A stretch of 64,000 nucleotides of DNA from positions 57,241,817 to 57,305,816 of the forward strand of contig NW_024609880.1 of NCBI RefSeq assembly GCF_016920785.2, in the 5' to 3' direction. This DNA is from Ixodes scapularis (Eukaryota > Arthropoda > Arachnida > Ixodida > Ixodidae). The position numbers and the translations under genes were made by a program. This document shows positions 35,000-46,395 of this stretch, in pieces; position 1 is the stretch's first letter; each line of letters begins with the position of its first letter. The notes under the pieces were generated by a model. It was not told where the DNA came from and searched no databases. It worked only from the letters and a program-made list of their open reading frames with translations.

Positions 35000-37260
35000 C
35001 CTGATTACCCCGAAGCTCCTGATGTCCATCACCTCAACGAGAGGTAAGCACGACAAAGCAGGTGAGCGGCAATGCAGTGACAGAAGATTTGGTGTCGGTT
35101 GTCGTCCAAGGACAATACCTAAAAATTTGCTGACACCAATTATCTGTGTCCACTCCACGAAGCCCACAATTTCCAACTTTGAGGGAGAATGCTCCTGAGT
35201 GACTTGAAGGAATAGAATGGTTGGTTGCTTTCAAAAGTGAACTGCAAGCATCACCAGACTCGGATAGCAAACAAACATTGTTGCCAGCTATCAAATCATT
35301 GGTACAGCAAACGGTACATCCACGTAAGCAATACATGCCCGAGCTTGATGCATTGATGCAGAAAACTACCAGGAAAATTTTCGGATTAGAAGCCAGCCCG
35401 GCAGCTTCAGTGCATCAGACGTCAGTGGCCGCACATGACGTATGATTACAAGACAGCATCGGTCGGTCAAAGTTGCCATTTGACCAAACTGAACACCGAC
35501 GTGCCAGGAGCGTCATCTGACAACAAGGTCCACAGGTACTACGACTGAACGCCTGACACGAGACTGCCGCAGAAAGAACTTGTTATGGAACCATTTATTA
35601 AGAATCAATAATTATCTAATCAAGTGGAAATAAACATATTTGATACACTAACCAGATAAACATATTTCCGCTTGCCTTCACGCCTTGAGAGTCTATACAC
35701 CGAGAATTGTGTTCACTGCACGCTCTGGACCTTACGAGGACACTCGCATCTCTGACCCAATATTAAGTATTGGGACATACCAGACTGGCAGACTTCTTGC
35801 ATGGGGCTGCACTCGTTCAACCTTTCCTGAACATGTGGTGCATCCGAAAACCAACTCCAGTGATGTGAAAAATTTATTTATTAATTTATTCCCTCCAGGG
35901 GCCTTCGTAGGCAATTGCAGAGAGGATACTTAAAACTACACAGATGATAATAACATTAAAGCACACTGCTGTAACTTGTTAAATGGAAAAACAAACACAC
36001 CTCTGAGCATATAGTTTAATAGTGTGTGTTGATGCATTGTTATATAGCATGACACTTCCTATATGTATGACACAATAGACCCTTTGCAGAACCCCATCAA
36101 GCAACACAACTGTCACCATTTTTTTCGGCGTAAAGCACACGAATGGGCCCCAGTTCACGTCGAACGTTAATGCAGCATTCGAGTCCAACAGGTGCTGAGC
36201 CGAATTCACAGGGATGGCGGACATAACATTCTTGTCGAACAAATGTCCAAAGTATGAAAGCCTGCATGGGGTAATTGGAATAGTAGCTACTGTAATTTGT
36301 TTCATCAGAATTTGGCAGACGGCAAAAGCTACAGTCTCGGTGAGTCAATACACACATTGGGGAGAGGCGCATGACAACATATCACCAGAGTGCTCGTCTG
36401 CACAGATTTGTAACACACACCTTTGCTCCGTATCTCTGATTGGCTCGAGAGGGCTGTGGCTGTTGGCCTTTTCGAAGCTATGGTGATACAAAGTATAGGC
36501 AGCCTACACTTTTGAAAAGAGCCTATTGAAGAGACCGAAAGGAATGGCAGTCAACATTTTTCAACAAGACTGCTCTCCAGCCAAGGGATGAACACAAATA
36601 TGAATCATCTTATCCAGGTAATTAGAACAATTAAATAATTGACCGACTAATACAATGCACTCTTGATGGAAAAGAGTATTGCTGCAATAAATCCTACGAA
36701 AGAGAAAAAAACGTGCAGTTAATCTATGCATGCACCAAAACAGTCCTTCTTATAGCAAGTCGAATAGCTTTGAAGCAGGTGCCTGCAACGATTTATTCTT
36801 CCCCACACTCAATAAAACGTCATCCTCGTAGCTGAAAATGAGTGTGACTACGCACTCACACACACACACACAAAAAAAGGAAGAAAAGCGATCGAATGTA
36901 GAATCGTGGATTAGCTAGCACAAAAGGTTAAAATCGCAGGAGCTTCCTCGCTAAAAGTTGCTATGCTTGTTCGGTGACGGAGGGCTGAAACAACTTCCCC
37001 TAGGCCCTAACGCGACGTCTACATTTCGCGTAGATTCTCAGATATTTCAAAGTTCAAACAAAGCTAAGAGAATGCGAAAATTTCATGTTAAAAGCACTCA
37101 AAGTTCTATCGATCCTCGAACAGATCCCGGAATCCGAGCACCGGTACGGCGATGCAGAGCTGATGCTGTCTCACAGGCGTTAATATCCAGATTATCCAGA
37201 GCGATCTTGCGCAAAAGCGGTATAAAGTCTCATTCCTTCATATTTTCACATTATACCTGC
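35000..37260. other. No gene recognised downstream of the gag relic
   Basis: The first few hundred bases may be further remains of the same retrotransposon, but no protease or RT motif could be read. The rest is AT-rich with short frames only. A (CA)n run of about 16 bp sits near 36856. Confidence 0.4.
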
Positions 37261-37344
37261 GTCAGCGAGCACGATGAAGCCCGAAGTCGTCGGAAAGCAG
37301 CAGCACATCACGGCTACCGCGCACCGAACAAACTCGCATCCGCC

Positions 37345-37496
37345 AGCTCTGGGCGCTGCCATCTTGCCTGTGACGTCACAGCCCTTGGGAGGTCACGTGA
37401 CGAGTGGTCACATTTGCGTACAACATGGCGGCAACCGGGGGGGTGCCACTTCCGAACTTCTGGTTTATCACTCTAAGCCCCTTAACCTCGTTGACA
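37345..37496 (+). repeat. Dispersed repeat (partner 32312-32465)
   Basis: See the partner entry; this copy is in plus orientation. Confidence 0.65.
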
Positions 37497-37569
37497 AGGC
37501 CGCGCGCCACCGCGCGCCGCGCAGGTGCAGAGGTCGCGAGGAGGCGCAGCTGGCGGAGCCAGGAGCTGG

Positions 37570-37705
37570 CAGAGCGAGCTGTCGACGAAACGTCGCAACA
37601 TCTGTCGATGAAACGAGCGGGTGCTCTTTTCCACGAAACGATCTGTCGATGAAACATCGTAGTGTCGACGAAACGATTTGTCCATAAAACGTCGTTCGAC
37701 GAACT
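37570..37705 (+). repeat. TTTCGTCGACA minisatellite, locus 2, inverse orientation
   Basis: About seven imperfect GTCGA(C/T)GAAACG units, the complement of the 30160-30312 motif. A 12-15 bp period is only loosely kept. Confidence 0.75.
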
Positions 37706-37920
37706 GATTGCCACCGCGTTGGCCGACGCATGGCTGCGGACTGGGCCTACACTCCATCGTCATGCGCAACGTGACGTAGCCCAGCGCGCCTCGGCGCAGC
37801 TCACGACGCAATCGAGCCTGCTCTATTCGCGTAGTCGACGAGCGCAGGCCCGGTGGGCCGACGATGTACCTCAGACGGTAACTATCCCAGAAGCCCACGC
37901 GTAATGAGTGCCCCATTAGG

Positions 37921-38325
37921 AAATTCGGGGCATGTCGGGGCATGCCGGACGGTGCGAGGCGCTTATTTCTGCGATCTGCAGCCTGCCGTTCCTGTCGCGT
38001 GTCTTGTGCTGTCCACCTGTTTTCGTGTTGTATGCATATTTAACGCTTGTGCGCTAAACTGGGCGAGTGCGTGCGGGGACGTGGACTGCTCCGAGGACGT
38101 GTTTCTGCGCTGCTTCCGGTGTGCCTATCGGTCAAAGTGGTGGTAGTCGGTGCCGTCGGGGCGCAGTCGGGGCGTGTGAGGAGCTCATTTCGGTTATTTG
38201 AACCTGCCGTTCTAGCCGTGTGTCGTGTACTGTTCTCGTGCTCCCGTGTTGGGGTGCGTATATAACTTTCGTGCGCTCGACAGGGCGAGTGTGTGCGTGC
38301 ATGGGCGTGGACTGCTCCGAGTATG
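37921..38325. repeat. Tandem duplication, ~225-bp offset, each with a TATA-like word
   Basis: CCTGCCGTT, CGTGT(C/T)TTGT-type words, TAT(T/A)TAAC(G/T)(C/T)T(T/-)GTGCGCT and GTGGACTGCTCCGAG recur at about 37982/38203 and 38081/38307. No coding frame spans them. Confidence 0.55.
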
Positions 38326-39261
38326 GGGTACCCCAAAGTCCCTTAAGGCTTATCGACCTAACCAGCTGCTGGTGATGGGCCGTGTTGGAGGGGTGCAGGC
38401 TAAAGCTGGCAGCTTGATGACGCGCCGAAGGTAGAGGTAATTAGAATTAAGGATTACGTTATATGTGCTATAATGGTAATGTGCTAGTCACACGCGCCGG
38501 CAGCCGTTGCCGTTCGAAACCGCGCCGTCGAATTTATAGAAACGGCAAACCCACTGAATAATCTGAACTATTTAGCCGGCCAGAAATTTTCAACTGAGGT
38601 GTCTCAGCTTGTAAAATATAGTAGCGTCACGCGACGAAAATGGGACTGAATTCTGCGTTGGTTGTAAGGGCTCCGTAAAGTGCGCTACAATTTCTAACGG
38701 GTATTCTGCGTAATTTAGGCATCGTCCGCTCTCTTCGGTGTCAGTTTCTTGGGTCAACGTTAATATCTAATATGATAAAACACTGGCAATCTGTCAGAAA
38801 TAGTTCGCTGTGGAATATCGAGTGCATAGATTTAATCGAAGCACGCATCCTGGCGGAATCACTGCGGTCGCTTGGCACGACCCCGGCAAACCTACGAAGG
38901 GGCTAGCTTTGACGGACGTGATGTTGTGGTTTTTATTTTTGCGTCAACATCTGTGCGACATTTTGGAGAAAAAAAAAAAGGGTTTGCACTCGTTATCCCC
39001 CTTCATTCGCTTGTTCTCGAACTGCTGACCACTGTCCCGAATCGCTGTTTTAAAGCTTGATTACACGACATGGACGAACCAAGAAGCAGAAATATAGTGT
39101 GGATACGATGCGGTTGCCACGGAGACGCGCATCCGGAAACTGGGGCAGATCTTCTAGGCGCGCTGGAACGCGGTGGACTGTAAACACGGTCGTTCGGTCG
39201 ACGAACGCAGCGCGTCGGCGCACGTTGCGTGCGTCGACGCTGGAGTACTAACAGCCCTTAA

Positions 39262-39520
39262 AGAAACGGTGAACCGAACATTTCAGTGTCTATAATAAGT
39301 GGCGCACTACCTTTCCATGAGTCAGCAGCGGCCAGTTTGCGCGAGCACACGCAACGAATTTGACATCATCATATCCCCCCTTCGAGCTCATTAGGCGTGA
39401 ATGGGGGATATGATGGCGTCAATTTTGTTGCGTGTGCTCGCGCACACCAGGGGCTGCTGACTTATGAGAAGATAGTGCGCCGCGTATTATAGACACTGAA
39501 ATGTTCGGTTCACCATCCCT
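39262..39520. mobile_element. Fold-back MITE, TTAA-flanked
   Basis: The two halves are inverted copies of about 118 bp. They begin AG(A/G)(A/G)A(C/T)GGTGAACCGAAC, continue with CATTTCAGTGTCTATAATA and end at ATCATATCCCCC, around a ~23-bp centre (39380-39402). TTAA lies immediately outside each end (39258-39261, 39521-39524), the duplication typical of piggyBac-like elements. No coding capacity. Confidence 0.7.
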
Positions 39521-41389
39521 TTAAAGCTACTGCATTTAAACGCATGTGGCAGAATGACCAAACATGCAGCCAATTTTTACGTTCAACCTACTTCCTTCAT
39601 GATTTGTACGTCCTTCTACTTTTTTATTGGTAAATACCGCAGTCTCGTCGGCTGCGGAGAGATAGCAACGTGCTCGGAACTCGCCGTGTCCTGCGTTTGT
39701 TAAACTGTCAATGAATATTGACCTTTTTTTTTTTCTGTGCGACAGCCACGTTGAATTCGGCGTAGCTTAGTTGGGGCAAAATAGCAAATCACTTAATTTG
39801 CCGATTGGAAGGCGCTAGATTTTATGAAGTTCGTTCCGATAGTTCTGATATGTTTTGCAATACGTTTTTTATTGTACTTACGCCTAATCGATTTACTTTA
39901 GTTTTTGGCACCCAAACCAACTACGTCATATTTCAAGATGGCAACCGTCACATAAAAACGGCATATGGGCACCCTGCAGATCTAACTCAGTGCCGATACG
40001 CGCGCCTCTCGCGGCGACGTCGCGCGTACTCATCAGGAGGCGACCTCGGTAGTCGCAGCTTGACTGCAGTGGTACACCGGTGAGTTTGGGACGGTCGACA
40101 AAAGCACGAGCGGCGGCGGAGCTCTACCGCTCTCCCTACGCTGACTCAAAAGTTGGCGCGCGCGGCGCTGTTCGCTGCGCGATTGTAGGGAGCCTTCATA
40201 CGCGCACACGGCGCGTGTGTACGAAGGCTCCCTAGGCGATTGATAGCGGCTCCTAGCGGACGTAGGGTGACCACAGTGGAAACAGTTTCCAGATACCACG
40301 ACCGCAAGCAAAATAATATCTGACTCTTTAACCAGACATACAGGTAACTGAAAGTAGCTAAATACCGTGACGCGTGAATTAACTAAGTTACTCGCTGCTC
40401 CGATTAAGTACAAACGTGTTAGTTTATCTTGGAAGTAACAGGTAATATTCCTGTTATTCGAATTTATTCATTTTTATGCAGCAGTAGCCGCGCTTGTAAT
40501 TCTTGTCGTCGTTAATATTTCCTTTCTTTTAACACATTTATATAGGAATAACTTTGGTTATACCGACATAACTTGTGCATAACGTGTTATGGTTTTTCTA
40601 GCATTTTCTCGAGCAAATTACAGGCGAGAGCCGGGGAGTGAACCAGTGTTGCGGAGTTGCCACTCCGGAGTTGGAATGATTCCGGAATCATTCCGCATTT
40701 TCACGACCCCGGAATGGAAGGGGAATGGAATGGCGGCAACGTTGAGGGGAATGGAATGGGAATGGAGTTAGGTGCCTTTTGCCCGGAATGGAATGGAAAT
40801 GGAATAAGCGCGGTTTTTTTTTTTTTTATTATTATTTTTTTGTGTGTTTACGGTCAGCTAAACCGAGCCAGTCAGCGAGTCAGTTGCTCAGAAATAAAAT
40901 GAGCGGGAGACTTAAACGAAAAAAAAGCAATATAAAAAACAAGCGTCAAATCAAAGAGGAAAGGGGAGTAACGTGGCGCCTTTTACGGACGCGCGGGCGT
41001 CGGGGCTTCGATGGCGTTACACAAGAGCGAAACACGAAACCAAGCATCAAGCAAAAGAAAAGAGAGTGGCAAAGAAGGAAACCGCCATGCACAGCTCCAC
41101 ATCGTACTTCTTGTCATGATTTTTTTGTTTTGTTATTGGGACGGTTTGTAGAATGCACGCGCGCGCACAGACTAGAGCACTGCACGGGCCGGAATTTCTA
41201 GGCCCGGCCCGACCCGGCCCGGTAGAGACACGGCCCGGGCCCGGCCCGAGCCCGACAAAATTTTTAATTTCTAGGCCCGGCCCGACCCGGCCCGGAAGAG
41301 ACACGGCCCGGGCCCGGCCCGAGCCCGACAGAATTGTTAATTTCTAGGCCCCGCCCGACCCGGCCCGATGGCTGTAGCCCGAAACAACC

Positions 41390-41635
41390 CATTTCCGTTT
41401 GAACCCGTCCTGTTTCGACCCGTTCCCGAAACGAGCTCCCCATTTGAACCCGTCCTGTTTCGACCCATTCTTTAAACACCCTTCCCATATGAACCCGTCC
41501 CGTTTCGACTAGTTCCCTTAACGCCCTTCTCGTTTGAATTTGTCTTGTTTCGACCCATTCCCTAAACGCCCTTTTTATTTGAACCAGTTTCCGAAACACT
41601 CTTTGCGTTTGAACGCGTCCCGTTTCAACCTACTT
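41390..41635. repeat. ~46-bp tandem repeat, about five units
   Basis: Units share TTTGAAC(C/G)(C/A)GTCC(T/C)GTTTCGAC and a following (C/T)CC(T/A)AA(A/C)(A/C)(A/C)CC-type block, and drift progressively. Minus-strand reading gives an ETGR-rich frame that is a repeat artefact. Confidence 0.7.
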
Positions 41636-41716
41636 TTATAAGGCCCTGCACATCGCAACCTCTTCGCAAAAAGTCTCCATCGTTCTAAGCCTGGTCCGCG
41701 CACCTTTTCTGTTTAA

Positions 41717-42829
41717 AGGGGCCCTCCAACAGTATTTGAGCGTCGACTTTTTTTTGCGGTTTCTACACGCTAGTGGTCCCGGAAACCCAGTGGACAACGA
41801 AAGAGTTTGAAAATATTAGCGCATCGTATTTTAATTTGACAACTCGGAAACACCTCCTCCGACGGTGGCGCCGTGAGGTGCCGAAGGCGCGCGCATAACG
41901 GCGCTCCCTTTCACTATACGTCACATTCTCTGGGTTTCGTGATTGGCGAGAGCCGTCCCAGGAATTTTGAAGCGAAATAAAGTATATCACACGTTACCCG
42001 TCATTATTTCACTAACAAGTTATTTTTATAGAGCTAATAAAGTTGCAAAGTAAAGTTCAAAAAGGGCGAAAACAACGCCTCGTACGCCTCATCAGAGCGC
42101 CATGCGCGCCTCCCAGCGGCGTCCGCGACGTACCATCGCGAGCACACGACAAGTGATCCGTGCAGACAGCGCGCATCGTATTTTTCCTTGTGCGCCCCCG
42201 GTCCCGGTCAACTAAAAGCAGTAAGAGGAGCCAGGGGAACCCTTATTTTCTTTTAGTGCTGTGACAGACTTTTCACTGTTCGAGTGAAGTGCGGCGACGG
42301 GACCCAGCTTATATGGTACCCAACGGTGCCGCTCACCAGTTTGTACCTCCTACTCTCCGAGGTGGCTCCGGTGGCGGAGTTGCGGGAGACGAGTCTTCCG
42401 CGGCTGTCGAAGCGGACTGAGGCAGAGACGCGGCGCTTGCGTGAAGTGTCCTCGTACGGCGCGACGCCCGGGTCCGCACTCAAAACCTGATAAGCCCGCT
42501 GAATTCATCGATGATGTCAACCCGATCCCAAAGCTACGATGGTTGCAGCTAGGCCTAATGGCCGACGAGCCGACCGGGCCGACAGGCTATCAACCAAACT
42601 CGCGTCCAATTGGCCAACCGCTTTGCTCCAATCGCCAAACTGTTTCATTTTACGTCATGAAGCGCAATGTTTTGCTTATTTAAAGTTGTTTTCTGCAATA
42701 TTTAATTTGCTAATAACTGACAAAATATCGCGAATTTCTGTAATATTTTTTTCCTCGGTGTTCCTGCTTTCATGGAGCTCCGTTTAAGCGCGAACTTCAA
42801 ACCGGTCAAAAAACTGTTGGTGGGCCCCT
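41717..42829. mobile_element. TTAA-flanked MITE nested in the inner hAT
   Basis: Inverted ends AGGGGCCC(T/A)CCAACAGT with weaker similarity beyond, flanked by TTAA (41713-41716, 42830-42833). The 1,113-bp interior has no recognisable transposase. TTAA target sites suggest a piggyBac-type mobiliser (inference). Confidence 0.6.
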
Positions 42830-45545
42830 TTAAGAATTTCTTCTGAAGTAGCTTTACATGTCAACGCGTTCTTAAAATATACAACCCTTTCAGGCAAGCT
42901 TAAGTTTAATATATTCCTACTTAACCCCTTAAAACGTTTTTTTTTTTTGTTTTTTTTCAAGATGGTTCCCGAAACGTGCAAGCGCGGAACGGACTATGTA
43001 CACTGCGCGACACTGATAGCGCGAACACGACGTTGGCTCTTTTTTCGAATTTTACTTCAAAATGCTGTTAGTAGGCACCAAAGTATACCGCTTAGGTCTG
43101 TGGCCCAGATGAGCGCTTCTAAAGACACTAATAGTTTTGAAAACAGCCTTTTGATTCTATGAGATAAATATAAAAACACGACGATCGCTTGTTCGCGCTA
43201 ATATAGTGTCGCGCTCTGTGCAATAAGGGAGTCTTAGAATAGCGTATTCAAGTACTTTGGGCAAGCTAAAATTAGCATCGCCATAGGTTTTACATCGCAA
43301 CGCTATTTTTACGGTACCCAAAGCGCTTGCATAAGTTTTTCTAAATCTTCCTAATAGTGAACTAGATATTTTGAGAGCGATGGATCAGACAGGTTGACAA
43401 GCATGTGACTGGGACTTTATTTTGTTTACAGTTTATAACACAACCCTCGCTCACACGGAAAAAGCTTGAAGGCTTTCTAGCTTCAAGACGTCTTTTAGTT
43501 ATTATTTTTAACGACGCTCTAGTGAATTTGCACTTCGCTTTTTTTTTGTATTCAATGAACCTAAAAGATTAATGAGCAAACTTCTTGCTATCAACAACAA
43601 TTTATGATTTACGGCACAAGATTGCCCAGGCACGGCCCGGGCCGGCCCGGGCCGGCGCGGCCCGAGAACTTTTTTGTTCAAGCCCGAGCCCGGCCCGGGC
43701 CCGAGAAAATACGTGCTACCCGGCCCGAGCCCGGCCCGCGGGCCGGGCCGGGCTCGGGCTTTCGGGCTGGCCCGGGCCCGTGCAGTGCTCTAGCACAGAC
43801 TGAGATCTGGGAGCGGAAGCGACTCATAACTCGTAGAGCTCTGATAACTCGTTGACTCGGGCGCCGCCGAAAGATGATCAGGTATTGTTTTCTTATAGCT
43901 CGAGTAGCGTTGTTTAGCAGGCAGCCAACCCTGCTGCCTTCCACGTTCATTCGTGCGCACTCCTTTGAAGTGCGAAATGTGGGTTTGCTTCGGCATTAAA
44001 ACAAAGCGAGATTCACTTCCCTCTTCTCCTCTTGCGCTTTGCTCCGAGGCTTGTTTTTTTATACTGCATTTGTAGCGTAAGTCCATATATGTTTTAGTGG
44101 GTTGGGGTTACAAGCAAGCTAGCGGATGCCCGCTCATTTCCTTTGACTTTGGTTTCTGCATACTTCGTTTCACCTTGCGATGGACTGCTGCGGACGCTAC
44201 GAGTCGCACTAGGCAACCCAGCACCGTGAGCGGGACTGCAGGGTCACGCGACACTCGGAAGGCACTGGATTGGTTTCGATGACTCTCGTGCTGTCTGTTG
44301 AGGTCCATCGTAAGGTGAAGTAAACTATCGTCACCGCTCTTAGTGTGACCAAACTGACTAGAATTGCAGAAAGACCGTCCCGCGCCAGACGAGTCGCGAT
44401 CGTTGCTGTGAGGGCAACTGAGAAGGAAAGCTGGGTGCTAGCTGTCACTGAGGTTTTGGCTTCCGCGCGTCTCGGCTCTCCGGTCTGCATTCGTGGTCCT
44501 TGGCCTGGACCCTGTTTGAGACGGTGAGAAGTCAGGTGGATGGTGTTGTTCAGGAAACACGGGGAATGTCAATTCGAACGGTGCGGTATCACCCCGTTAA
44601 TTGTATCTTGATGTGAAGAGCTTTGCCAACGCTGACTGCCCGATCCGTCGCCACACCGTGAACAACCGACACCGAAGTAGAAGAATGAATCGGTTGCTGC
44701 CTGAAACCGACACTCGATCAGCGCGAAGAAGAACATCACAATTCGTACGAGAAGACAAAATAAATACAGATCGAGTCATGGCATCGTGGAAGACATTTTT
44801 CGACATTAGTCGCGAAGAAAATAAACAAGCTGCACGCTGAAAGTTATGCAATGAAACTATACACGGTGCAGTCGGCGTATATCATCGAACTTCATTCGCT
44901 ATCTGAAGAGGAAACACGAGAATGAGTATGCGAAGGGTGGAAAAATGCAGGCGAACCAGCCAAAAATTTAAATGGATATGATAAGAAATATCGAGGTTCG
45001 TAAAGCAAGCGTGAACTTATGCGTTTTAAAACAAATTTCGTGACATGGTCTATCTCTATACGGTCCCTCGTGCTGCGCCGCAGAGGTTGCGTTTTGTCAG
45101 AGGATGTGTTCTTGCCGCTGTGCATGGAGTCGCTTCCAGCAGTGTACTAGCCGTGTTGCTGTATTTGAAGAATACAGTAATATAGCTTATTCCTGCGCCA
45201 CGCACGAACTGGATATTTTTATGGTCTTATCAAACAAACACGCTGGCCGCGTATGTCCTAAAAGTCAAATGCAAAAAAAGTTAGAACAAAAGAAAATAAA
45301 ATGAGTGGATTTAAGTTTTGCTGTTTGTTGCGAGCCACGTGGTCGCGAGACCGATGTCTTAAAGAAGCATGGACATATCAAGAAGCTTTCTCGATGTTTG
45401 CAGTACATCGTAAATGAACACTTTGAGCCACCCTACTGGAAAAAAAATTATATGAATTTATTTCTGATATGTTTATTGGACACATTTTCATATAAGAACT
45501 TATTATTTCATATCAGTTTCATATGCCGCATATCAGTTACACTAG

Positions 45546-46395
45546 GCTAGGTGGCGCTAGGTACCGCCCAATTCATGCGCTACAAAAAATATTTTTATTT
45601 ACTCATGCCATCACGTATATATACGTATATATAGTTGCTATTTACTCATGCCATCACGTATATATACGTTTTACTCCAGAAGTAACTAAATACAGATACT
45701 CGTTACTTCATAAAAAATTAACCCAAATACGTTATTGGTTCCATCTCTTAACAATTTACTAGGTTGTTACTTTATTACCGAACAAAGTGACTAGGTACAA
45801 GTAACGCTTTACTTGTAAAACGTTAGGTGCAAGTTTGTTTAGAACGCAGAGCGCTGTAAAGTTTCCTAAAGGAATAAATCAAGGTGTCTGACGTGGAGAC
45901 CGGCGGACCGACGCTGTCTGGCCCGCTATGAGTATCTGCATTCTTGTAGCTTGAACGGTCCCCAGCCATCTCTCAATTTGTTTAAGATCTGCTGCCAGGT
46001 CTTCAGAAAATCGCTCCCAGCTTTTGATTCTGGTACGCACAACACTAGTATCAGCTGAACATATACATTGAGCGCATATACACATTCACGGCACAACAGG
46101 CATGAAAAATATACAACAGCACACCCAATAACTATTTCTGAGCTCTGCGTTTCCGCCTTTTATACAGGTCGTTTTGCAAGTACGGAGTTTTTCGGTGACC
46201 ACCTAAGCAATAAATATTATTTTCAGCATGTTGATTTTTTTTTCAGTAATGTCATACCTCTGATAGTATTTTAAACGGCTCAGGGGATGAATCTCTTAAT
46301 AAAAAGTAAATGCTCATGCCGTAATTATTTGAAAGCCAATAAATCAAGCCGCTCCACTGCGGTTTCAAGCCACGTATTCGCTTGCCCGCGCGGCA
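45546..46395 (+). repeat. Dispersed repeat, copy B (partner 13180-13660), interrupted
   Basis: Positions 45546-45660 and 46036-46395 match the 13-kb copy in order. Between them lies the 369-bp block described separately. A TATTTACTCATGCCATCACG segment is duplicated just before that block. Confidence 0.6.
45667..46035 (-). repeat. 369-bp duplicated block, copy 1
   Basis: Nearly identical to 47249-47618, differing by a few substitutions and a one-base length change (CTTCAGAAAA against CTTCACGAAAA). On the minus strand both encode the same short stretch including DLAADLKQIERWLGTVQATR. I do not recognise this as a known family; it may be the edge of a larger element. Confidence 0.85.

Larger units (their letters stand above)
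41173..43792. mobile_element. hAT-like element (inner), 8-bp duplication GCACAGAC
   Basis: The ends are perfect 18-bp inverted repeats TAGAGCACTGCACGGGCC, flanked by direct repeats GCACAGAC (41165-41172, 43793-43800). Both subterminal regions are runs of GGCCCG/GGCCCGAGCCC words (41195-41385, 43625-43780). A ~46-bp tandem repeat (TTTGAACCCGTCC...TTTCGACCC words) follows the left end at about 41390-41635. The element lies wholly within the outer hAT and carries a TTAA-flanked MITE. No transposase frame was found. Confidence 0.8.

Noticed and set aside
40900..41200. Basic 140-codon frame near the left end of the outer hAT as a possible BED-finger start
   Set aside because: No cysteine/histidine finger pattern and it runs into the inner element; no transposase motif.
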